From: Geobacteraceae bacterium
GTDB taxonomy: Bacteria; Desulfobacterota; Desulfuromonadia; Desulfuromonadales; Geopsychrobacteraceae
Reading direction: 5' to 3'
Assembly (NCBI GenBank): GCA_027064785.1
Contig: JAMOPE010000123.1
Span: 1-16,355, forward strand
DNA: 16,355 nucleotides
In this document: positions 7,081 through 15,273 of the stretch, one piece after another
How the letters are laid out: every line of letters starts with the position of its first letter
Position numbering within the stretch: the stretch's first letter is position 1
Notes under the pieces: generated by a model
Told to the model about the DNA's origin: nothing
Seen by the model: the letters and a program-made list of their open reading frames with translations, nothing else
Database searches by the model: none
Program-made: the position numbers and the translations under genes

Positions 7081-8013
7081 CTAAAGTAAAAAATTATCAA
7101 TAGATTGTATTACTCTACCAGACTTGTTTGAGGAATCAACCCAAATAATGTCAGTTTCTTTACTAAACCATGTCAATTGCCGCTTCGCATATTGACGCGT
7201 AAATTTTTGAATATCTTCAACCATCTCGTCAGGAGTTATCTCATTCTTTAAAAAGCGAAGAACTTCTCGATATCCGAGCGTTTGTAATGCTTTAAGGGTG
7301 AAAGAATATTGGTCAACCAGCTGCGTCACTTCGTCAATGAAGCCACTCTCAAGCATCTGAAGTGTCCGTTGATTGATCCGGGTATAGAGATCGTCACGAG
7401 AAAAGGACGGGGCAAATTTAAGAACCCGATATGGCTGATGTAAAAAACGATGCTCGGCCTTGAGCTCGGACATACGCCTGCCGCTCAAAGTATAAACTTC
7501 AATTGCCCGGACAATCCGTACCGTATTATTGGGGTGAATCTCATCCGCAGCGACGGGATCAACTCGTTGGAGTTCCCGATAAAGGGTTCCCGCGCCACCC
7601 GATTCTTCACGTTGGTGGAGTTCAGACCGCAGAGCAGGATCACCGGTCGGAAGATCAGCCAGACCGCCAAGCAACGCACGGATATAAAGTCCGGTTCCAC
7701 CCACAATACATGGAAGATTCCCCCGAGCGGAGATCTCCTGAATCAAAGGGCGGGCCTGATCAACAAATTCAGCGACAGAAAATTCCTGATCAGGATCGAT
7801 CAGATCAATCATGTGATGGGGAGCAATAGCCCGTTCTACAGCCGTTGCTTTAGCTGTACCGATATCCATCTGACGATAAACCTGACGTGAATCAGCAGAG
7901 ATTATTTCAAGCGGATAACGATCTGCAAGTGACAGCGCCAATGATGTTTTTCCCGACCCCGTCGGACCGCAAAAGACCAGTACCGGAAGCTGTTGTTTTT
8001 CTGAATCAGCCAT
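7081..8013 (-). CDS. miaA: tRNA dimethylallyltransferase
   Basis: MiaA transfers a dimethylallyl group to N6 of A37 in tRNAs that read codons beginning with U, the first step toward ms2i6A. The 310-residue protein has the P-loop GPTGSGKT at 16-23, the DSRQVYRQMDIGTAK motif at 41-55 with the conserved acidic residue, GGTGLYIRALLGG in the middle, and an RQYAKRQLTWF motif near the C-terminus. Length is normal. The ATG overlaps the mutL stop by one base (TAATG), so translation is coupled. hfq follows within 13 bp. Confidence 0.97.
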   Translation of the reverse strand: MADSEKQQLPVLVFCGPTGSGKTSLALSLADRYPLEIISADSRQVYRQMDIGTAKATAVERAIAPHHMIDLIDPDQEFSVAEFVDQARPLIQEISARGNLPCIVGGTGLYIRALLGGLADLPTGDPALRSELHQREESGGAGTLYRELQRVDPVAADEIHPNNTVRIVRAIEVYTLSGRRMSELKAEHRFLHQPYRVLKFAPSFSRDDLYTRINQRTLQMLESGFIDEVTQLVDQYSFTLKALQTLGYREVLRFLKNEITPDEMVEDIQKFTRQYAKRQLTWFSKETDIIWVDSSNKSGRVIQSIDNFLL

Positions 8014-9842
8014 TATTGCCGCCGGAACATTCGCTCAATCTCGGTTAAGGTCAATCGCTGCATCACCGGACGACCGTGAGGACAGTTTGCCTTGAAATCG
8101 ATCAGATCCAACTCGCTAAACAACGCTTTGATTTCGGCAGTCGATAACGCCTGATTGGCCCTAATCACACTGTGGCACGCCATCAGGATTAGAATATCAT
8201 CAATCGATTCACGCAATTGCCCGGTACGACCAACCCTCTCCAGTTCAAGAGCGACATCAACGACCAGCTTGACGGCATCATGATTTGTGAGCAGTTGCGG
8301 GATTGCTTTCAATGCAAACGATTTTCCGCCAAAGGGCTCAATCTCAAACCCCAAAGTTTCCAGTTCATGACGATGATCGGTCAAAGCAGCGGCACTGTTA
8401 AAATCGAGTTCCAAAACTTCAGGAAACAACAATGTCTGGCCGGGAATCTCCCCTGCAGAATAGGCGTGGCGCAGTTTTTCAAAACCAACCCGCTCGTGAG
8501 CAGCATGCTGATCGATCAACACTAGGTCGTCACCATCCTGACAGAGAATATAACTTTGGTGGTACTGACCAAGAATCTGCAAGCCGGAAAAGAAGCCGGC
8601 GGCAGTACTACCCGGAAGAATATACTGTTGAGGCTTTTCAGGAGTGCCCTTTTCGACTGGAAGATCTCCTTCAGGAACACCATTCGGTGCTATCGAAACC
8701 GGTGCGGTGGGCTCAGGCCCGGACGCAGAATTTTCACGAACAGTAAATGTACGGTTAGATTCTGCCACGGGTTGATAATTCACCGGTGAAGAGGCAACTG
8801 TTCCGAAAGCGACTTCCTCTGCCGGTTTATTCAACCACTCTGCCGGCTTGAGAGTCTGCTGTAAGCTGGTTGCGATAAAATCGTGAACGAGGGACTGATC
8901 ACGGAAGCGTACCTCATGTTTGGTTGGATGAACATTCACATCAACAAGTGCCGGATCGATGTGGAGAAACAACACCACAACCGGATAACGGCCCTTCATC
9001 AATAAGTGGCGGTAACCATCCATCACCGCATGCTGAACAACCCGGTCACGGATATAGCGGCCATTGATAAACGTGTAAATGTGAGATGTCGCCGAACGTG
9101 TCAGCTGCGGCTGTGAAATCAATCCACTCAGTGACAAATCATCCCCGGCAGATTTATCGAGTGGCAGCAGATCCCGCAACAGCGAGCGCCCCAGGAGGGC
9201 AGCGACCCGTTCCCGAATTCCCTTTTCACGGCGTAGTTCGAGCATCATCCGATCGTTATGTTTCAGTTTAAAGCTGACCGCCGGGTTAGCAAGAGCCTGC
9301 TTGGTAACAACATCAGCAGCATGACCCAGTTCCGTTTGCTCCTTGCGGAGGAATTTCTTTCGAGCCGGAAGATTGAAAAACAGGTTTCTAACTTCGACAA
9401 CTGTTCCACGAGGAAGACCCAGTTCTTCAACCGTCTTGATCTTTCCCCCTTCAGCATAAATCTGCTGACCAAGACCATCATCACTGGCGCATGTTTTCAA
9501 TCGCAATCGCGATACCGAAGCGATCGATGCCAACGCTTCGCCGCGAAAGCCAAGGGTACTGAGAGCGAACAAATCCTCATCGGTTCTGATTTTACTTGTT
9601 GCGTGACGTTCAAAGGAGAGCAAAGCATCCTGCCGACCCATGCCACAGCCATTGTCGGTAATCCGAATCAGCCGTTTTCCGCCCGCTTCCAGCTCAATGA
9701 GGATATCTGTCGCTCCGGCATCGAGAGAATTTTCAAGTAATTCTTTCACCACCGATGATGGACGCTCAACAACTTCCCCAGCCGCTATTTTATTGCATAG
9801 TTCTTCAGGAAGAACTCGAATTTTTGTTTCCATGACACTCAT
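8013..9842 (-). CDS. mutL: DNA mismatch repair protein MutL (endonuclease type)
   Basis: MutL is the ATP-dependent link between mismatch recognition by MutS and strand incision. The 609 residues have the GHKL ATPase motifs: an early ENSLDAG, DNGCGMG at 63-69, and GFRGEAL at 98-104. A variable linker spans about 335-415. The C-terminal dimer domain holds the complete metal-binding endonuclease motif DQHAAHERVGFE at 444-455, with ACHSVIRA at 555-562 and CPHGRP at 587-592. This marks a nicking MutL of the kind found where MutH and Dam methylation are absent. Two ATGs are possible (9840-9842 and 9831-9833); neither has a good ribosome site. The start is only 15 bases beyond the T-run of a strong terminator. 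The gene leads the mutL-miaA-hfq unit. Confidence 0.97.
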   Translation of the reverse strand: MSVMETKIRVLPEELCNKIAAGEVVERPSSVVKELLENSLDAGATDILIELEAGGKRLIRITDNGCGMGRQDALLSFERHATSKIRTDEDLFALSTLGFRGEALASIASVSRLRLKTCASDDGLGQQIYAEGGKIKTVEELGLPRGTVVEVRNLFFNLPARKKFLRKEQTELGHAADVVTKQALANPAVSFKLKHNDRMMLELRREKGIRERVAALLGRSLLRDLLPLDKSAGDDLSLSGLISQPQLTRSATSHIYTFINGRYIRDRVVQHAVMDGYRHLLMKGRYPVVVLFLHIDPALVDVNVHPTKHEVRFRDQSLVHDFIATSLQQTLKPAEWLNKPAEEVAFGTVASSPVNYQPVAESNRTFTVRENSASGPEPTAPVSIAPNGVPEGDLPVEKGTPEKPQQYILPGSTAAGFFSGLQILGQYHQSYILCQDGDDLVLIDQHAAHERVGFEKLRHAYSAGEIPGQTLLFPEVLELDFNSAAALTDHRHELETLGFEIEPFGGKSFALKAIPQLLTNHDAVKLVVDVALELERVGRTGQLRESIDDILILMACHSVIRANQALSTAEIKALFSELDLIDFKANCPHGRPVMQRLTLTEIERMFRRQ

Positions 9843-9857
9843 TATGACTTTTCAGCT

Positions 9858-9897
9858 AAAAAAAAGATAGCGGTCAGAGACATCTCCAACCGCTATC
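9858..9897 (-). terminator. Strong intrinsic terminator of the TPR-ATPase unit
   Basis: Positions 9866-9897 fold on minus-strand RNA into a 14-bp stem (GAUAGCGGU with ACCGCUAUC at the base, two adjacent wobbles, then GGAG with CUCU-type pairs). Eight Ts (9858-9865) follow. The wobbles would be mismatches on the plus strand. It begins 34 bases after the ATPase stop. Confidence 0.93.
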
Positions 9898-9931
9898 GTA
9901 TTTAACTTTCAGGACCAGGGGTTATAACGGA

Positions 9932-10852
9932 CTATTTTCCTTCAAGCCCGTCAAAGATAACCTCAATATCGTCAAACTCATCTTCATCGTCCTGCTCCTG
10001 TGGAACCTCCGGCACATCTGAAGCAAGAGTTAACCCGACCGACGCGAGACCAAGATCTTCCGCAACATTGTTGATAATTTCAGCGGTCACTTCTGTCCCG
10101 TGACGCAAATATGTTTCAAACAAAGCGTTGTCGCAGATCGTATTGATTAAACGGGGAACCCCGCCAGAGTGTTTATGGATCAGAGCGAGGGCATCAGCAC
10201 AGAAGGGAGACCCTTCGCTACCGGCAACCTGCAACCGATGCGTCATATAGGCACGTGTCGCATCAGCCGAAAGAGGTTTGAGAGTGTACTTAAAAGCGAC
10301 CCGCTGAGCAAGCGGGGGATCAAGTTTCATCACATTATCAAGTTCAGGAAGACCGAAGAAAATGATATTGATCAGTTTTTTATCCGGGATCTCCAGGTTG
10401 AGAAGCCCACGAAATTCTTCCATTAACTCACGTGATTGCAGCATCTGTGCTTCATCAATCAGAACAACCGCTTTACGTCCCTGACGCTCGATTTCAAGCA
10501 GACGTTCATAGAGCTGCTTCAACATCTTCAACGGACTGATTTCGGGGTTCTTCACCCCAAGCTGCATACAGATCCGTGACATGATCCATTCAGGCGTAAT
10601 CGCCGAGTGAATCATAACCAGCAACGATGATTCGTATTTTTCACAAGGCAGGTTGTCGAGCATTCGCCGGGCTAAAGTTGTTTTCCCGGTTCCGACACCC
10701 CCGACCAGAACAGCAAGGCCTTTATCGCTATCAACAGAATATTTTAGGCGCAACAGAGCCTGATTGTGCTGCTCGCTGTCAAAATAGAATTTATCGTTCG
10801 GAGCGTTTGAGAATGGTTCGCGCTCAAAGTTAAAATGATCCGTATACCCCAT
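9932..10852 (-). CDS. ExeA/MshM-like AAA+ ATPase
   Basis: The protein has 306 residues. The N-terminus (YTDHFNFEREPFSNAPNDKFYF) is typical of ATPases related to the secretion protein ExeA/GspA and the pilus protein MshM. Walker A is GGVGTGKT at 51-58 and Walker B is VVLIDEAQ at 129-136. A sensor-like NIIFFGLPELD lies at about 162-172, and GGVPRLINTICDNAL near 230 is the conserved C-terminal AAA+ element. No transmembrane or peptidoglycan-binding domain follows, unlike full ExeA. Instead there is an acidic tail from about 280 to the end, with EFDDIEVIFDGLEGK. The ATG follows GGAG by 5 bases. It starts 30 bp after the TPR gene and is its only partner before the terminator. A role in assembling an envelope machine is inferred; the function is not known. 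Confidence 0.85.
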   Translation of the reverse strand: MGYTDHFNFEREPFSNAPNDKFYFDSEQHNQALLRLKYSVDSDKGLAVLVGGVGTGKTTLARRMLDNLPCEKYESSLLVMIHSAITPEWIMSRICMQLGVKNPEISPLKMLKQLYERLLEIERQGRKAVVLIDEAQMLQSRELMEEFRGLLNLEIPDKKLINIIFFGLPELDNVMKLDPPLAQRVAFKYTLKPLSADATRAYMTHRLQVAGSEGSPFCADALALIHKHSGGVPRLINTICDNALFETYLRHGTEVTAEIINNVAEDLGLASVGLTLASDVPEVPQEQDDEDEFDDIEVIFDGLEGK

Positions 10853-10882
10853 GGAAACTCCACAAAAAAGCGGCTAAACACG

Positions 10883-13000
10883 CTACAGAAACGAAATTCG
10901 GTCTTTCTTTTCCTCAAAATTGAAGGACGATTCATCCGCAATTCCCAAAGCCGACTGCAACTCCTGAATTTTGTCCTTCACATCACGATAGTTACTGTCC
11001 TGAGAAAAGACATCCTGATAACTGGCCAGTGCATCATGAGCACGGTCGGCACGCTCGTAAAGCAGACCAAGTTCATAACCAAGGTTCAAACGCTGGATAT
11101 CTTCAAGATGCGAGGACTCTAAAGCCTGCTTAAACATCTGTTCAGCATTTTCATAGTCCCCCTTATCGGAGTAGCTGAGACCCTTTAAAGTCTGGCAATC
11201 GACATAGCGTGAAGGCTCTTTTTCAGCCTTTTCAAATTCACTGATTGCATCATCCAAAAGACCCATCTCACGATATGCAATCCCAAGATTGTAATGAGAT
11301 TCCATGTCATCAGCAGCAATCTGCTCATCAACATCGGTCTTAAAAACTTTCTTCTCGCTATTCCCTGATGCGTCTGTCTCTTCAGCCCCAAAATCAAAAT
11401 CGATATCACCAAAAAGATTCTCAACCGGAGCTTTTTCAGCCGCAGGCTGAGTTTGCTCCTGATTCAACATTGACTCTATTTCGGCAAGTTTTTGCTGGCA
11501 CTCTTCACAATCCGGTTCATAGGCCAGAATTGCTTTACACAACTTTTCTGCCTCAGCATATAACCCCTGCTGCAAGTAGAATTCAGCCTCTTCAAGATCG
11601 GCCTGCAAATTGTGTTCTACAGCTGCCGCAGGAGCTTCTGCGGGGCTGTCATCTTCCATATCAAATGAGAACTCAAGATCATTGGAGGTATTAGCACCAA
11701 GGTCGAAACTATCATCGATATCAAGCTCTATCACTGCATCACTATTGGAAGAGTTATCTTCGGCAAGATCGTCCTCTAACGTCGATTCAAGTTGTAAATC
11801 AACATTTTCGTCCTCAACGATATCAAAGGTCAGATCATCGCTCTCTTCTGCAAGATCAAGAGTATTCTGATCAATGATGATATCTTCCTCTGCCGAACCG
11901 AGAAGCGAATCGGACAGTGTCTCACCAATAATCGGTTCTTCGGGCTCATCTTCCTGCTCAGAGATGATATCGAGAAGCTTATCGCCTTCACCGGTGAGCT
12001 CGTAGATGGAGTCAAGGGTCTGCATAACAACAGAGTTGTCAGCTAATTTTTCTTTCAGAGTTTCATAATATTCGGTCAAGTGATCAAGGCGATCAGCCTT
12101 CAGGAAGGTATCTTTCCACTCTTCAAGTTCATTGAGGGCATCATCATAAGAGCCGCTATCAATTTCACACTTGATCAGTGCTTCACGAATATCGAGGTCT
12201 GTTGGATCCTTTTCAAGCAGCCTCTGGTACGCGCTGCACGCCTGTGGCCACTTCTTCAGATCGGCATACCCCCGGCCTAACAATCGTAGTAAATCAGGAT
12301 CACCAGGTTTCTCCTTGAGGAGATTCTCGAGGATTGTCACGCCCCGGTTGTAATCGCCCTTCTCATAAAAAGCGAGGGCAAGCCCCATCTGCAATTTATT
12401 GTTCTTGGGGTAAAGGGGAAGAAACATTTTATACAGTTTGAAAATTTTATCGAAATCGCCTTTTTCACTCAGGATTTCAAGGACCGACTCAAGTTCAGTA
12501 TATCCCTCATCCTTACGATCGTTATTCGCATAAACTTCAGCAAGCTTCACCCGGACATTGAGATTATTGAGATCGAGATCACGCATTTTCTCGAGGGTCT
12601 TGATCTCATCTGCAATCATCCCGTTGCGACCGTAATAATCGACCAGATTACGGTACTCAGCCATCGCGTTGCCAATCAGTCCCTGCTTCTCATTCAACTC
12701 GGCAAGACGACTGAATAGCGAGACCTGGCTGGGATCAAGGCGCTGCATCTGCTTATAAATAGCAATCGCTTTCAGGTAGAACCCGTTACTGGAAAAATAT
12801 TTGGCGATTGACTCGTACTGTTCGTAAGCCTCGGTATTTTTATTGATCCGTACATAGAGTTCTGCAAGCTTTTGTCGTGAACGGACATCGACGGGATCAA
12901 GCTCGACAATTTTAGCGTAGTCCTTTATTGCCTTAGCAACCTGTTTTTTCTTCAGGTTCTTTTGTGCCGACTCAAGTAATTTATCTTTATTCGTTGCCAA
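10883..13000 (-). CDS. Large TPR-repeat protein with acidic linkers
   Basis: This 705-residue protein of unknown function appears to be soluble: no signal peptide or membrane segment is visible. TPR-like helical repeats fill about 1-340. An acidic, low-complexity linker spans about 346-460. One TPR-like unit follows at 465-512 (EAEFYLQQGLYAEAEKLCKA, with Cys498 and Cys501 as CEEC). A second acidic linker is at 513-562 (LFGDIDFDFGAEE), and C-terminal TPRs run from 565 to 685 (SHYNLGIAYREMGLLDDAI). The start is TTG 12998-13000, supported by GGGGAG 6 bases upstream; no ATG lies nearby in frame. It has a consensus-like promoter and shares its unit with the ExeA/MshM-like ATPase. The known MshM-MshN pair is also an ATPase with a TPR protein, which suggests a scaffold role by analogy only. 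Confidence 0.85.
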   Translation of the reverse strand: MATNKDKLLESAQKNLKKKQVAKAIKDYAKIVELDPVDVRSRQKLAELYVRINKNTEAYEQYESIAKYFSSNGFYLKAIAIYKQMQRLDPSQVSLFSRLAELNEKQGLIGNAMAEYRNLVDYYGRNGMIADEIKTLEKMRDLDLNNLNVRVKLAEVYANNDRKDEGYTELESVLEILSEKGDFDKIFKLYKMFLPLYPKNNKLQMGLALAFYEKGDYNRGVTILENLLKEKPGDPDLLRLLGRGYADLKKWPQACSAYQRLLEKDPTDLDIREALIKCEIDSGSYDDALNELEEWKDTFLKADRLDHLTEYYETLKEKLADNSVVMQTLDSIYELTGEGDKLLDIISEQEDEPEEPIIGETLSDSLLGSAEEDIIIDQNTLDLAEESDDLTFDIVEDENVDLQLESTLEDDLAEDNSSNSDAVIELDIDDSFDLGANTSNDLEFSFDMEDDSPAEAPAAAVEHNLQADLEEAEFYLQQGLYAEAEKLCKAILAYEPDCEECQQKLAEIESMLNQEQTQPAAEKAPVENLFGDIDFDFGAEETDASGNSEKKVFKTDVDEQIAADDMESHYNLGIAYREMGLLDDAISEFEKAEKEPSRYVDCQTLKGLSYSDKGDYENAEQMFKQALESSHLEDIQRLNLGYELGLLYERADRAHDALASYQDVFSQDSNYRDVKDKIQELQSALGIADESSFNFEEKKDRISFL

Positions 13001-13006
13001 AAAAGA

Positions 13007-13012
13007 CTCCCC
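13007..13012 (-). promoter_or_regulatory. Ribosome-binding site deciding the TTG start of the TPR gene
   Basis: GGGGAG lies 6 bases before TTG 12998-13000. The only nearby ATG (13017-13019) is out of frame. Confidence 0.7.
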
Positions 13013-13045
13013 AAAACATGCTATTTTATTGAAAATTCAGTCTAA

Positions 13046-13075
13046 ACGATACGCGAACAGAGCTCTTTCTGTCAA
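13046..13075 (-). promoter_or_regulatory. Sigma-70-type promoter of the TPR-ATPase unit
   Basis: A perfect -35 TTGACA (13070-13075), an 18-base spacer and TATCGT (13046-13051, 4 of 6) give a start near 13039, about 39 bases before the TTG codon. The -35 directly follows the T-rich tail of the preceding hairpin. Confidence 0.7.
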
Positions 13076-13102
13076 GAAAAGCCGCCCTACAACGAGGGCT
13101 TT
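13076..13102 (-). terminator. Imperfect terminator hairpin after rluB
   Basis: On minus-strand RNA, AAAGCCCT pairs with AGGGC-GGCUUU with a small bulge around a CGUUGU loop, followed by UUUUCUU. It lies about 80 bases after the rluB stop, in an AT-rich gap. Confidence 0.6.
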
Positions 13103-13182
13103 CTTATCTTATTAGAAACAACTCAGGGACGCAGAATAGCACACTTCAAAAACAAAGAACAATAATTAAATATATTTTATCT

Positions 13183-13893
13183 TCACCGTTTTAAACGCGC
13201 TATTTCCTGATTATCAAGGAATCGATATTTGCCGGTGTCCACACCATGCAGGTCAAGAAAACCCAGTCGAATCCTCTTAAGTCGAACCACCGACAACCCC
13301 AGAGATTCACACATCCGGCGAACCTGCCGGTTCTTCCCTTCATGGATTGTTAATTCGAACCAGCAATTCAACCCGACACGGCGAACAATTTTAACTTTTG
13401 CCGGGGCAGTTTTGCCGTCATCCAGAGTCATCCCGTGCTCCAGCTTTTTAATCATCTCCGGTGACAGACCACCACGCACCTTGACAAGGTAGGTCTTATC
13501 AACATGCTGGCTTGGATGACTAATTTTCTGCGCTAATTCACCATCATTGGTCAACAACAACAACCCTTCAGTATTGTAATCAAGTCGCCCGATGGGGAAA
13601 AGTCGCTGAGGGATATCATCAACTAGATCGATAACCAACCGACGATTTTCAGGATCATTCAAGGTCGAAACGTAGCCACGCGGCTTATTCAGAAGAACCG
13701 TTACCTTTTCTTCTGCCACTGACAGTAACTGGCCATTGACCTCGACTTGATCAACTGCAAGGTCAGCACGATCCCCCAACTGTGCAGGTTTGCCATTCAC
13801 CAGGACCGCCCCTGCTTCAATCCACTTTTCCGCCTGCCGTCGCGAAGCCAATCCAGCCCGGGAAATCAATTTCTGTAATCGTATCGCTGCCAT
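13183..13893 (-). CDS. rluB: rRNA pseudouridine synthase, RsuA/RluB family
   Basis: This enzyme isomerises a specific uridine in rRNA to pseudouridine; RluB acts on 23S U2605. The 236-residue protein has an N-terminal S4 RNA-binding domain (RLQKLISRAGLASRRQAEKWI, about 5-50), then the catalytic domain with LLNKPRGYVST at 67-77 and the active-site Asp105 in GRLDYNTEGLLLLTNDGEL. GKNRQVRRMCESLG near 190 completes the family signature. Length fits RluB; RluE, RluF and RsuA are close relatives, so the exact target is inferred. The ATG follows the scpB TAG with no gap. The scpA-scpB-rluB order is widespread in bacteria. Confidence 0.93.
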   Translation of the reverse strand: MAAIRLQKLISRAGLASRRQAEKWIEAGAVLVNGKPAQLGDRADLAVDQVEVNGQLLSVAEEKVTVLLNKPRGYVSTLNDPENRRLVIDLVDDIPQRLFPIGRLDYNTEGLLLLTNDGELAQKISHPSQHVDKTYLVKVRGGLSPEMIKKLEHGMTLDDGKTAPAKVKIVRRVGLNCWFELTIHEGKNRQVRRMCESLGLSVVRLKRIRLGFLDLHGVDTGKYRFLDNQEIARLKR

Positions 13894-14463
13894 CTAGTTT
13901 TTATCCTCGAGTTGTGCTGGTTCTAAAGGCTCAGCTTCAATCATTTCCGGATCAAGAGCCGTAAATTCTTTGAGTGTTGGCAAATCCTTCAAATCACGCA
14001 AACCAAACAATTCCAGAAAATGGCGGCTGGTCCCGTACATTAAAGGGCGACCGGGAACATCTTTTTTACCGAGAATCCGCAGGAGATTTTTATCCAACAA
14101 AGTTTTCATGACACCACCCGAATCGACGCCACGCAGGAACTCGACTTCAGCCCGCGTCGCCGGCTGGCGATAAGCGATAATTGCCAGAGTTTCCAATGCA
14201 GCCCGCGATAAACGTGTTGCACGATCTTTCGCCAGCTGTTTCAACCATGGGCCCATCCCTTCAACAGTCCGGAATTGGTAACCACCAGCGACTTCAGCCA
14301 GATAAAAACCGCGCCCTGCGGGTTGATAATCGCTCAACAGTGATTCAACGGTCTGCTTAACCTGTCCACGCGGCTGCTCGGTCAGGGTCGTTAAACGATC
14401 GAGAGAGAGCGGTGTTTCTGCTGCAAAAATGAAAGCTTCTATCACTTGTCGCAAGTTATCCAT
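13894..14463 (-). CDS. scpB: Segregation and condensation protein B
   Basis: ScpB is the winged-helix kleisin partner (kite subunit) of the SMC-ScpA-ScpB complex that compacts and helps segregate the chromosome. From ATG 14461-14463 it has 189 residues starting MDNLRQVIEAFIFAAETPLS. The two winged-helix units cover about 1-80 and 85-165; the family motif LSRAALETLAIIAYRQPATRAEVEFLRGVDS is split across about 84-115. GRPLMYGTSRHFLELFGL follows. A longer frame upstream to 14520 lies inside scpA and is not supported. The start overlaps the scpA stop by 8 bp and the stop abuts rluB, so the three genes are tightly coupled. Confidence 0.95.
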   Translation of the reverse strand: MDNLRQVIEAFIFAAETPLSLDRLTTLTEQPRGQVKQTVESLLSDYQPAGRGFYLAEVAGGYQFRTVEGMGPWLKQLAKDRATRLSRAALETLAIIAYRQPATRAEVEFLRGVDSGGVMKTLLDKNLLRILGKKDVPGRPLMYGTSRHFLELFGLRDLKDLPTLKEFTALDPEMIEAEPLEPAQLEDKN

Positions 14464-15220
14464 ATGCCAGCAGATCCTGTTCAGGAGAAAGGGACGGCAG
14501 TTGATCAGCAGGGACCGCAAGGGTCAGCCATATTTCACTGAAATCATCAACCTGATCAATCTTGACAATACGTAATTTGACCAGCTCCAACGTCGCCAGA
14601 AAAGTAACAATCAATTCAAGTCGCCCCAATTTTCCGGGAAAGATTTCTCTAAAAGAAAGCCGCTTTTTCTCGGCTAGTCGGTGACTGATCTGTGCAACAT
14701 AGTCGGCGACCGATAATGATTCCCGGACAACCTCATGAAATACTTCAGGAGGCTTATCTTTGAAGAGGCGGTGAAAAGCATCAGCCAGTTGGTAAACACC
14801 AATGGCGACGTCATCACTCATATCGTCGCCGTCGAGAATATTTGACAATTGAAATTGACTGGTAAAAACATCCCGTTCAAGCTGAGGCAGCTGCTGGAAC
14901 ATTTCAGCAGCATCTTTGTAGCGCTGATATTCAAGCAGCCGCCGCACCAGCTCAGCACGTGGATCTTCATCCTCGGCTTCCAGCTCGTCATTAATAGGAA
15001 GGAGTAACCGGGACTTGATGTGGATCAGTGTTGCAGCCATCAGTAAAAATTCACCGGCGATATCGAGATCCAGCTGTTTCATCTGATCAATGATGTTGAG
15101 ATACTGCTCGGTAATTTCAACAATCCGGATATCGTAGATATCCATCTCGTGGCTTTTGATCAAATGGAGCAGCAGGTCAAGAGGGCCGGTAAAATTTTTG
15201 AGATGAATTTCAATCGCCAT
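14456..15220 (-). CDS. scpA: Segregation and condensation protein A (kleisin)
   Basis: ScpA is the kleisin that bridges the SMC head domains and binds ScpB. The 254 residues begin MAIEIHLKNFTGPLDLLLHL, the typical N-terminal motif, followed by IKSHEMDIYDIRIVEITEQYL. The stretch LLMAATLIHIKSRLLLP is also conserved. The C-terminal winged helix (FLATLELVKLRIVKI) is near 205-225. An acidic segment ELEAEDEDPRAELV lies in the middle. No clear ribosome site is seen, and a 5-bp hairpin lies right before the ATG, but no other in-frame start exists nearby. The gene is 53 bp after the M50 protease gene. Confidence 0.96.
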   Translation of the reverse strand: MAIEIHLKNFTGPLDLLLHLIKSHEMDIYDIRIVEITEQYLNIIDQMKQLDLDIAGEFLLMAATLIHIKSRLLLPINDELEAEDEDPRAELVRRLLEYQRYKDAAEMFQQLPQLERDVFTSQFQLSNILDGDDMSDDVAIGVYQLADAFHRLFKDKPPEVFHEVVRESLSVADYVAQISHRLAEKKRLSFREIFPGKLGRLELIVTFLATLELVKLRIVKIDQVDDFSEIWLTLAVPADQLPSLSPEQDLLAYG

Positions 15221-15233
15221 AAAGCACAGCTTT
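15221..15233 (-). other. Mini hairpin touching the scpA start codon
   Basis: AAAGC-TGT-GCTTT on the minus strand ends directly at the scpA ATG. It may affect initiation. The stem is only 5 bp, so chance is possible. Confidence 0.25.
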
Positions 15234-15273
15234 GCGTGAAAAGAAGCGGAGAAGCCCCCTGCCGGTGGAACAT

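Noticed and set aside
9258..9740. 160-residue plus-strand frame opposite mutL
   Set aside because: It lies wholly inside a gene with complete MutL motifs, has no recognisable family features and no promoter; a shadow frame.
9932..10852. Transposition helper ATPase (TniB/IstB-like) reading of the AAA+ gene
   Set aside because: The N-terminal F-x-REPFSNAPND...F pattern fits the ExeA/MshM type, and no transposase, terminal repeat or other mobile sign is nearby.
10883..13000. FimV-like pilus-hub reading of the TPR protein
   Set aside because: Acidic linkers and TPRs are shared, but there is no LysM domain, membrane segment or signal peptide.
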